From an uncultured Collinsella sp. (GTDB taxonomy: Bacteria > Actinomycetota > Coriobacteriia > Coriobacteriales > Coriobacteriaceae), in contig USHF01000106.1 of assembly GCA_900554465.1 (NCBI GenBank), positions 1 to 5,433 on the forward strand: a stretch of 5,433 bases of DNA, given 5' to 3'. Position numbers and translations under genes: made by a program. A model generated the notes under the pieces. The model searched no databases and was not told where the DNA came from. It worked only from the letters and a program-made list of their open reading frames with translations. Positions within the stretch are counted from its first letter, which is position 1, and each line of letters starts with the position of its first letter. Below, one piece after another: positions 1 through 5,386 of this stretch.

Positions 1-50
1 TACGAGATCTGCGCATGTCTCGTGGGCTCGGAGATGTGTATAAGAGACAG
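1..50 (+). other. Illumina Nextera adapter contamination (not genomic)
   Basis: These 50 bases are library-preparation sequence. Positions 1-8 (TACGAGAT) match the 3' end of the P7 flow-cell oligo. Positions 9-16 (CTGCGCAT) sit where the 8-base i7 index belongs. Positions 17-31 (GTCTCGTGGGCTCGG) are the Nextera read-2 primer part. Positions 32-50 (AGATGTGTATAAGAGACAG) are the 19-bp Tn5 mosaic end. All four pieces occur in the correct order with no gaps, so the assembler kept an untrimmed read at the contig edge. Genomic sequence starts at 51. Any reading frame crossing 50/51 is artificial. From memory, the index corresponds to i7 read ATGCGCAG in the Nextera XT set; that detail is less certain than the adapter identity. 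Confidence 0.97.
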
Positions 51-52
51 CC

Positions 53-964
53 TCGTCTCCGCTGGCTTCGGTCCCCGATCCATCGCTGCCGTCGATGAAG
101 CAGGCAAACGTTGCGTCTCGCACGTCGCTGTTCGACCTTCCCGATCCCTCTGCCCAGGTCAACGACCCCTTTGCTACTGCTCAGGGTCCCGAACCCACAT
201 CGGCACCCGTTGCGCCTCCTATGCCCGTTGCGCCGGGCGCGCAGCCGATCGAGACCATTTCAGCTCCCGCCCCGGCGGCACCCAAGTCTCGTAAGCGCGG
301 CCTGGGTGGCCTGTTCGGTCGTAAAAAGAAAAACGAGCAGGACAGCATGAGTGACTGGCTGGGCGTCGAAGACGATTACGATGCCAAGAAGTCCGGTCGC
401 GGTATCGGTTCGTGGGATAACTTCGAGGACGATAACGATGGCTGGAAGGGTGGCGCTACGTCTTCCGATGGCGCTTCTTCCGAAGATATGCTCTCGGCTG
501 TCGCCTCTATGGGCGATGATGAGCTGCTCGGTCACGATATCTGGTTTGTGGCAACCGGCGCCTCGGATTGTGATGGCGCCGGCATGAAGGCCTTCTTGGC
601 TTCGCATCGCGATAAGCTCCGCGGCGTATTCTTCATCAATCTTGAATCCGTCGGCGCCGGCAGGCTTTCGGTGGTGACGGTCGAGGGCGAACAGCAGCTG
701 CTCAAGGGCGATCGCCGCATCATGAACCTGGTCAGCAAGGTGTGCAAGTCGTTCCATGTCGATTGTGGCGCGCTCGAGATGCCCTATGCCAAGACCGATG
801 CCTATGCCGCGCTTGAGGCGAGCCGCCGAGCCCTCACCATCGCCGGCGTGGACGGCACGCGTCTGGCTTGCGCTCGTACCGAGGACGACCTGCCCCACAA
901 TGTCAACCCGACGAACATTGCCACGGTATCCGAGGTCGTGACCGAGGTTATCCGCCGTTCGTAG
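53..964 (+). CDS. M28-family peptidase-like protein, 5'-truncated, degenerate active site
   Basis: The frame is open from the first genomic bases. The first in-frame ATG (95) has no Shine-Dalgarno sequence and is preceded by matching Pro/Ser-rich coding sequence, so the true start lies beyond the contig edge. Numbered from that Met, residues 1-65 are a Pro/Ala-rich disordered stretch, 65-80 a basic patch (KSRKRGL, GRKKKN), and 82-130 an acidic Asp/Gly/Ser linker. Residues 140-289 resemble the C-terminal half of an M28 aminopeptidase: HDIWFVATGA (strand before the Glu-Glu motif), FFINLESVGAG (equivalent of the NLDMVG strand), LTIAG and RTEDDLPHNVNP (equivalent of the HTPxD motif). Where active M28 enzymes have Glu-Glu, Asp and His, this protein has Ser157-Asp158, Glu184 and Arg261, so zinc binding and catalysis are doubtful. 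The metal ligands of the N-terminal half are not visible. It is followed after 21 bp by a small membrane-protein gene, probably in the same operon. That this is a gene is nearly certain; the M28 fold is probable; the function is unknown. Confidence 0.75.
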   Translation, partial: SSPLASVPDPSLPSMKQANVASRTSLFDLPDPSAQVNDPFATAQGPEPTSAPVAPPMPVAPGAQPIETISAPAPAAPKSRKRGLGGLFGRKKKNEQDSMSDWLGVEDDYDAKKSGRGIGSWDNFEDDNDGWKGGATSSDGASSEDMLSAVASMGDDELLGHDIWFVATGASDCDGAGMKAFLASHRDKLRGVFFINLESVGAGRLSVVTVEGEQQLLKGDRRIMNLVSKVCKSFHVDCGALEMPYAKTDAYAALEASRRALTIAGVDGTRLACARTEDDLPHNVNPTNIATVSEVVTEVIRRS

Positions 965-974
965 ACGGAGCTCT

Positions 975-980
975 AAGGAG
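975..980 (+). promoter_or_regulatory. Ribosome binding site fixing a GTG start
   Basis: AAGGAG lies 5 nt upstream of a GTG codon at 986. It sits in the 21-bp gap after the stop codon of the upstream gene. It supports GTG as the initiator of the small membrane protein, and re-initiation within one operon mRNA. Confidence 0.85.
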
Positions 981-985
981 TCAAC

Positions 986-1204
986 GTGTTTTCGTATATT
1001 AAACGCCATTGGCCTGTCTACGTGATTTTGACCTTGATTGCCATTGCGTTAGGATTTGGGGCTGCCTACATCGTGGGTGCAAAGGGCTCGACCCCCGCCT
1101 CCGCAATCAGCGAAGAGGTGGAGCAAGAACAGAGTACGGGTGCCGATGGGATTCCTGAGTCCGAGCAAGCAATCGTTGATGGTGGATCTTCGTCTGCAGA
1201 GTAG
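986..1204 (+). CDS. Small single-pass membrane protein, 72 aa, GTG start
   Basis: I do not recognise a family. The protein has a short basic N-terminus (MFSYIKRHW), one hydrophobic helix at about residues 10-31 (VYVILTLIAIALGFGAAYIV), then a Gly/Ser/Ala hinge and an acidic, uncharged-polar tail at 37-72 containing about nine Glu/Asp and no basic residues. The positive-inside rule puts the N-terminus in the cytoplasm and the acidic tail outside. An AAGGAG 5 nt upstream supports the GTG start. Upstream ATG alternatives are absent in this frame. The gene starts 21 bp after the M28-like gene and ends 21 bp before a strong terminator, so it is the last gene of that operon. It may act as a membrane partner of the upstream protein, but this is only inferred from position. 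Confidence 0.85.
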   Translation: MFSYIKRHWPVYVILTLIAIALGFGAAYIVGAKGSTPASAISEEVEQEQSTGADGIPESEQAIVDGGSSSAE

Positions 1205-1225
1205 ATACGGCGATTTACATGATTG

Positions 1226-1263
1226 AAAGCGGGCGAGCCAGGGGACTGTCTCGCCCGCTTTTT
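1226..1263 (+). terminator. Intrinsic terminator of the M28-like operon, shared convergent position
   Basis: A perfect 12-bp stem (1226-1237 AAAGCGGGCGAG with 1250-1261) encloses a 12-nt loop and is followed by TTTTT (1259-1263, overlapping the stem end). On the minus strand the same hairpin begins about 10 nt after the adhesin stop codon and is followed by only TTT, so it could act more weakly in that direction too. It is the only hairpin between the two convergent genes. Confidence 0.92.
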
Positions 1264-1270
1264 CATCGCG

Positions 1271-4200
1271 CTAGCGCTTCTTTGGGATCGACCTAAGGCG
1301 AGCGAACCATAGGGCTGCGACACCCGAGGTCAGGAGCGCGGTGATGCAAGCGGCGATGGGAGCTGATCCTGTTGCCGGTAGGTCCTGCGGTAGGGTACAG
1401 CGTTGAATGACGCTGTCCTCGTCATGTGACTCAAGTTTATCGCCGCCACCGTTGCGGCAAAGATCGACGCGCGCGCTGTTGGTGAGTGCGGTTTGGGGCG
1501 TATAAGCCGACGTTGCCTGCATGTGTACGACTGCGCCCCGAGCGTCTGTGCCAAGGATTGCTTTGGCATCGTCAAGGTCGTCGTGCTCATCTTTGAGATC
1601 ATCGCGGGTCCAAGAATCCACATCGCTTCGAGTCGTAAAGTCGGCGGCTACCGCACCGTATTCAATTCGAATGCCCGTTACGACGGTATTGGACGCAAGG
1701 TCGAGTTCTTTCGCCTCGAGTGTGGTGGATTCCGTGGTCGAGACATCCGCCTTCCAGAGGTGCCAGCCGTCGTAATCGACGAGGCGGCAATCCTCACCCA
1801 GACTCTTCCTTACTTCGTCGGACTCAAGCCAAGGATTTTCGTGCCCATCGTCAAGTGTCGCGTTTGCCGGCTCATCGACGTCTGTCGAGTCCAACGGCGT
1901 CGTGCGATACCACACGTTGCACAGACCATTGAGGTCGCCGATGGCGACGGGGGTTTCGATTGAGACGAATCTCGCCGTATCGTCCTCGGCACACTCAAGA
2001 TTATCGGTAATTGTGAACTCATCAACCCAGGTAGTTGAATCGTTTCGAGCGTCGATGGTATAGGAGAAAAGCCCATCCGTATTGGTTTGCATCGCGGCAC
2101 GGTTTTTACCATCGCCGTTAGCCAACAGGCCCTTTTCGATAGGTTGGACAAGTTCCTGACGCTTGTCGACCTGCCCCTTGATCTCGATGGGCGCATCCTT
2201 CATCGCGACGGATTGGACTTCTCCCGTATCCTTTATTTCAAACGTTATCTCCTCGGCAAGGTCATAGGTCCGCGGAGACATCATTTCGCGCAACGAGTAG
2301 GTGCCGGGTGCAAGATGTTCGACGCGGTGTGGCTTGTCGGATGAGGTCCAGGAGTCTATTTCGGTTTTATCGGGACCATATAAGGCGAGCTGTGCGCCTT
2401 CCACTTCCTGCTCACCGCTTGCATCGACCTTGGAGATATCAACCTTGGTGTAATCGTCGGATACGTTAAGCCGTGCTTCTACAACGGGTGTTTTCTGGTC
2501 GGCATAAGTAAGGTCGACAATATGGGTTGTCTGATCGAGCAAGAAGCCTGCCGGCGCTTGAGTCTCGACAACCTCGTAGCGTGCGGTGCCAGATCCCAGT
2601 GGGAGGTTGCCCGCGCGTGCTTCTCCAGTTTCATCCGTCGTGACGGTCGCGACAGTCTCACCGTCGAGCGCGGCAATGCTACCGTCGGGGCGCACGATAT
2701 CACCCGAGGCACGGATCTCAAAGACGGCGCCCGCGAGGCTGCTGCCGTCTATGGCATCGGTTTTAACGATCCTGATGTTTCCGGTCGCGGCGTGGTCATA
2801 ATACGAGGCGATTGCAACGGGCGTTAGGTTCATGTCGGCGGGTATGTTTACCTCGATCTCTTCGCCGACAAGATAGGGCTCTTTGGCCGAGGTTTCGCGT
2901 ACATAATAGGTGCCCGGCACGAGCGATTCGGGCAGTGTGACGGTCCCGGTCGCGTCAGTCGTAAAGGTGTCCATTACGTTATGCGCTGGATACCAGCAAG
3001 TTTGTGAGACAGGTTCGTGATTGCTGTCGAGGAGTTGGAAGGTGAATCCGGCTAGGGGAACAGAAGCGCCTGTTTGGGCATCGCGTTTTACAATCTGGAG
3101 ATGCGTCGACAGAGCGTGGTTGTCCACGATATATTGAAGCTCGGCGCCGTTGGAAATCTGATTGGCCTCGACGGTCCATTCCCCTGCACGTTTAAAACCC
3201 TCTGGGACGGTTTCCGGAACCTCACGAACGGTGTAGCCGGCGCGGTCGTATGGGATGGCTCCGTGGACACCGGCGGGTCGCTTGCCTGCGCCAAACCATG
3301 CTTCGGGCTGATCTTTGGTGGAGGCAAAGCCATAGATGTTTGTGGTCAGTGTGCCAACAACCTGCTGAGAGCTGTTGCTCACAACCTCAAAGACAACACC
3401 TCCCGCCGGCTGCTCCAAGCTGGATTGGTCGCTATTGCCGTAATCCTTGAATTTGGAAATCTCAAGGTTAAACGCAATGGGGATATCGGAAACGCGAGAT
3501 TCGATCTCGACCACGCCTGAATCGCCGAGCTGGTCGGCTCCAACGGTATAGGTCCAGCTGTCGTTGGATGGCAGGTAGCCCTCGGGGGCTTTTGACTCAT
3601 AGATGGTAAAAGTTCCCAGGGGGACATCGGTGAGGGTGGCCCGACCGCTTTCGTCAGTCGTGAGAATTTGCGACCATCCAGGGGTTGATTGCGACACACA
3701 CGTGAACTCTGCTCCTGCGAGTGAAGATCCCACCTGGGGGCCGGCATTCGTCGCGGCATCGAGTTTTACGACATGCAGGGTGATGGCGCCGGGTTGTTCA
3801 TCGATGGCGACCTGCCCGCCGTCATTCCCCGTGGTAAAGGCAACGCGATCGGGGCGGGGGACATAGCCGGCCGGCGCCTTCGTTTCAACTAGGTAGTATG
3901 CCGTGTTGGGTAGGAGTGTTGCCTGTGCTCGACCGTTGCCGTCCATCTGGATGGTGCCGACACATGCGTCGCTGGCGCTCTCAAAAATATCGAATGTTGC
4001 CCCGGTAAACTGATAGGTATTGTTTCCGCTGGTAATAACAGTGTTCGCAGACTGCTTTTGGAAGGAAACAGAGACCGCTGGCAGTACATAGAGCATGTCT
4101 TGACGTCTGCTGCCGCCCGATACGGTTCCTAGATAGCGCCGCGCGCGGTGCGGAGCGGCTTTGATGCTTCCTGATTTTGCGCTGTCGTGGAGCCACCGCG

Positions 4201-4702
4201 CAGCCGCCACGACTTCATTGTCGGCGGTAAAGTGCCCGCTCTTGGTTTTGCCCTGAGCGGTCGTGTAGGAGTAGGTGCCGTCGACATGGGTAGTGCCGTT
4301 GAGCATCCATACGGCAAGCTGGGTGGCGGCGCGGGCGCGATCGGGTGAAAGATGGTAACCGCCAAACGACGCGGCGGTAGGATATCCGTGACAAACGATT
4401 GCTGCGAACTCGTCGTCGAGCCACACCCAGCCTTGATCAAAGTTGAGCCATGGGCCGCCCGGCTTGGTGGGGCCGGGACGCTCCTGGTTCATGCAGTAGG
4501 CAATCGAGGCGTCTTGAGCTTCATACTTGCCGATAAAGAAGGGCCCACAATTATCGCTGATAGTGCGGAAGCCGAGCTGGTCGTAGCCATCGACGGCAAA
4601 TGCGGCTCCCGGTGCCAGGCAGCCGAAAAGCAGGAAGAGGAGCAGGAGCAGCGGACCTGTTGCGATTGCGCTGTGGACAGAGTGCGTGGGTGCGTTGGAC
4701 AT
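1271..4702 (-). CDS. LPXTG-anchored thioester-domain (TQXA) adhesin with Cna-B/SpaA repeats
   Basis: This is a 1143-aa surface protein predicted to bind a host or matrix target covalently and to be attached to peptidoglycan by sortase. In order: signal peptide 1-36 (hydrophobic core 17-30, AFA cleavage site); thioester domain about 38-195, with Cys70 in YCMN and Gln128 in ATQLAVW, the two residues that form the internal thioester in TED/TQXA domains; then about six Cna-B/SpaA domains at roughly 207-303, 306-403, 410-530, 533-638, 641-748 and 752-840. Each has a first-strand Lys (216, 313, 417, 539, 647, 758) and a buried-type Glu (273, 369, 494, 603, 713, 806), several in the signature ETxAPxGY. 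Residues 843-1102 are an unassigned Asp/Glu-rich beta region with Cys 904, 928, 972, 1082 and 1102. LPATG is at 1108-1112, a membrane helix at about 1114-1135, and the tail is RLRSIPKKR. The ATG has AAGGAG 5 nt upstream. The gene is monocistronic here; no sortase or pilin partner is visible. Confidence 0.96.
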   Translation of the reverse strand: MSNAPTHSVHSAIATGPLLLLLFLLFGCLAPGAAFAVDGYDQLGFRTISDNCGPFFIGKYEAQDASIAYCMNQERPGPTKPGGPWLNFDQGWVWLDDEFAAIVCHGYPTAASFGGYHLSPDRARAATQLAVWMLNGTTHVDGTYSYTTAQGKTKSGHFTADNEVVAAARWLHDSAKSGSIKAAPHRARRYLGTVSGGSRRQDMLYVLPAVSVSFQKQSANTVITSGNNTYQFTGATFDIFESASDACVGTIQMDGNGRAQATLLPNTAYYLVETKAPAGYVPRPDRVAFTTGNDGGQVAIDEQPGAITLHVVKLDAATNAGPQVGSSLAGAEFTCVSQSTPGWSQILTTDESGRATLTDVPLGTFTIYESKAPEGYLPSNDSWTYTVGADQLGDSGVVEIESRVSDIPIAFNLEISKFKDYGNSDQSSLEQPAGGVVFEVVSNSSQQVVGTLTTNIYGFASTKDQPEAWFGAGKRPAGVHGAIPYDRAGYTVREVPETVPEGFKRAGEWTVEANQISNGAELQYIVDNHALSTHLQIVKRDAQTGASVPLAGFTFQLLDSNHEPVSQTCWYPAHNVMDTFTTDATGTVTLPESLVPGTYYVRETSAKEPYLVGEEIEVNIPADMNLTPVAIASYYDHAATGNIRIVKTDAIDGSSLAGAVFEIRASGDIVRPDGSIAALDGETVATVTTDETGEARAGNLPLGSGTARYEVVETQAPAGFLLDQTTHIVDLTYADQKTPVVEARLNVSDDYTKVDISKVDASGEQEVEGAQLALYGPDKTEIDSWTSSDKPHRVEHLAPGTYSLREMMSPRTYDLAEEITFEIKDTGEVQSVAMKDAPIEIKGQVDKRQELVQPIEKGLLANGDGKNRAAMQTNTDGLFSYTIDARNDSTTWVDEFTITDNLECAEDDTARFVSIETPVAIGDLNGLCNVWYRTTPLDSTDVDEPANATLDDGHENPWLESDEVRKSLGEDCRLVDYDGWHLWKADVSTTESTTLEAKELDLASNTVVTGIRIEYGAVAADFTTRSDVDSWTRDDLKDEHDDLDDAKAILGTDARGAVVHMQATSAYTPQTALTNSARVDLCRNGGGDKLESHDEDSVIQRCTLPQDLPATGSAPIAACITALLTSGVAALWFARLRSIPKKR

Positions 4703-4707
4703 GGCTG

Positions 4708-4713
4708 CTCCTT
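4708..4713 (-). promoter_or_regulatory. Ribosome binding site of the adhesin gene
   Basis: Read on the minus strand, AAGGAG lies 5 nt before the ATG at 4702. This selects that start over in-frame upstream codons and places the signal peptide at the very N-terminus. I found no convincing -35/-10 pair for this gene. Confidence 0.85.
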
Positions 4714-4956
4714 ATCCCTCGTGCGCCGCACAGGGAGGCTGCGACGCGTAGGATGAGGCTACCCCCGAGGTTCATGCGGGTAAGTACCGGAGCCTGACCA
4801 AAAGCTTGCCCAATTCCTGACAAATTGAGCTCAAATACAACAATCAAGCAAAAGCGCAGGTAGAAGATAAGGTGAACAGGAAGTCAAAGATCCTCGTCTC
4901 CACAATTGACGCGATTTTCAAACGAATCTCCACAGCTAAAACAAGCATCGCCACCC
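4714..4956. other. Intergenic region between divergent adhesin and tRNA-Gly genes
   Basis: No gene is supported here. The stretch must hold the adhesin promoter and 5' untranslated leader (minus strand). It is AT-richer than the flanking coding DNA between about 4800 and 4956. A 10-bp perfect palindrome, TTGAGCTCAA, lies at 4825-4834 and could be an operator or chance. The best minus-strand promoter candidate is TTGACT (4886-4881) with a weak -10, and I do not call it. Short frames running from here through the tRNA are not genes. Confidence 0.5.
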
Positions 4957-4986
4957 TTGTATCGAACAAGACAACCGCGTTATACT
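4957..4986 (+). promoter_or_regulatory. Promoter of tRNA-Gly
   Basis: TTGTAT (4957-4962) and TATACT (4981-4986) are separated by 18 bp, matching a housekeeping sigma-70/SigA-type promoter. Transcription would start near 4993, leaving a leader of about 7 nt before the tRNA, which is typical for a stand-alone tRNA gene. Confidence 0.7.
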
Positions 4987-4999
4987 ATCCCCCACATAT

Positions 5000-5074
5000 G
5001 CGGGCATCGCCAAGTGGTAAGGCATCAGCTTCCCAAGCTGACACTCGCGGGTTCGAGTCCCGTTGCCCGCTCCA
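5000..5074 (+). tRNA. tRNA-Gly (anticodon CCC), CCA encoded
   Basis: The full cloverleaf can be drawn. The 7-bp acceptor stem is GCGGGCA (5000-5006) with TGCCCGC (5064-5070). The D stem is GCC/GGC (5009-5011, 5021-5023) with GG in its loop. The anticodon stem is TCAGC/GCTGA with loop TTCCCAA, giving anticodon CCC at 5032-5034, which reads GGG glycine codons. The variable region is 5 nt (5042-5046). The T arm is GCGGG, TTCGAGT, CCCGT, closed by one G-U pair. The discriminator is T5071, and CCA is encoded at 5072-5074. The gene has its own promoter and terminator, so it is a single-gene transcription unit. Its 3' end is partly copied 191 bp downstream. Confidence 0.97.
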
Positions 5075-5084
5075 TTCGAATTTC

Positions 5085-5117
5085 AGGCACGGTAACGTTT
5101 CGTTACTGTGCCTTTTT
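5085..5117 (+). terminator. Intrinsic terminator of tRNA-Gly
   Basis: A 13-bp stem (5085-5097 with 5101-5113, one G-U pair) with a 3-nt TTT loop is followed by TTTTT at 5113-5117. It begins 11 nt after the encoded CCA. No T-run occurs on the other side, so it works only in the tRNA direction. Confidence 0.9.
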
Positions 5118-5128
5118 CAATAAAGTGC

Positions 5129-5255
5129 CGGGACTCGAACCCGACAGGGTGCGAGCGTTAAATAAACGCGAAGCGTTTATAGCGAGCAGGCAAGGTCGCC
5201 GATAGGCGACCGCAGCCGGTGCGGATTTGCGAAGCAAATACGCGGACGTCCCGTT
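5129..5255. repeat. Structured hairpin unit A (tRNA-associated repeat)
   Basis: The unit is bounded by CGGGAC (5129-5134) and its complement GTCCCG (5248-5253). Four hairpins lie inside. 5134-5142 pairs with 5147-5155 (one mismatch, loop GACA). 5162-5169 pairs with 5173-5180 (8 bp, loop GAA). 5194-5200 pairs with 5205-5211 (7 bp, loop GATA, plus an outer GGC/GCC). 5225-5230 pairs with 5234-5239 (6 bp, loop GAA, plus an outer GCG/CGC). Its last 43 nt (5213-5255) share both flanks with unit B. The first 15 nt are the reverse complement of the tRNA-Gly T-arm. No protein or known RNA family is recognised; it could be a non-coding RNA, a REP/MITE-like repeat or an integration scar. Confidence 0.6.
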
Positions 5256-5263
5256 GCCCGCTC
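5248..5263 (+). repeat. 16-bp direct repeat of the tRNA-Gly 3' end
   Basis: GTCCCGTTGCCCGCTC is identical to 5057-5072 of the tRNA (end of T loop, T-stem 3' side, acceptor 3' strand, discriminator and first C of CCA). The match continues as 18 of 19 with one C-to-T change. Such copies arise as attachment-site duplications of elements integrating at tRNA 3' ends, or from loss of a tandem tRNA copy. The intervening DNA is too short to code for an integrase. Confidence 0.65.
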
Positions 5264-5282
5264 TATCAGCCAAGGGGGATGC

Positions 5283-5386
5283 TGGGACACTCGGTTCGAT
5301 CCGGTCTCCTTCGACGGCTTTGAGGACCGGGGCATGCTGACCACAGCCGGCGTGCGTCCGCGACGCGGACGCACGGACGTCCCGTT
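5283..5386. repeat. Structured hairpin unit B (second copy of the repeat type)
   Basis: The unit is bounded by TGGGAC (5283-5288) and GTCCCG (5379-5384), as unit A is, allowing one T-G pair. It has an imperfect hairpin at 5301-5309 with 5322-5330, and a perfect 11-bp hairpin at 5351-5361 with 5365-5375 (loop GAC). Its 43-nt end (5344-5386) starts with CAGCCGG and ends with CGGACGTCCCGTT, exactly as in unit A at the same spacing, while the 23-nt core between them differs but still pairs. No coding capacity is evident. Confidence 0.6.

Noticed and set aside
22..294. 90-aa plus-strand reading frame at the left edge
   Set aside because: It starts inside the sequencing adapter and overlaps the M28-like gene in another frame, so it is an artefact of the adapter junction.
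260..1009. 249-aa minus-strand frame opposite the M28-like gene
   Set aside because: It is a shadow frame. The plus strand has recognisable M28-like motifs and continues upstream; the minus translation resembles no protein and has no ribosome binding site.
1493..1963. 156-aa plus-strand frame opposite the adhesin
   Set aside because: It is antisense to the adhesin coding sequence, has no ribosome binding site and encodes no recognisable motif.
4616..4627. Lipobox (LFGC) suggesting a lipoprotein
   Set aside because: Phe at -2 is atypical, a better AFA signal peptidase I site follows, and the C-terminal LPATG, helix and basic tail already supply wall anchoring.
4851..4886. Minus-strand promoter TTGACT with TCTACC for the adhesin
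   Set aside because: The -35 is good but the -10 matches only about half of the consensus at 17-bp spacing, so it is not called as a feature.
4872..5123. 83-aa plus-strand frame running through the tRNA
   Set aside because: It translates tRNA-Gly and its terminator (SGKASASQADTRGFESRCPL is a typical tRNA read-through translation) and crosses a strong promoter. Not a gene.
5129..5230. Possible minus-strand tRNA suggested by the motif GGGACTCGAACCC
   Set aside because: Only the T-arm can be drawn. No acceptor pairing, no CCA and no anticodon arm with a 7-nt loop are found in the expected positions.
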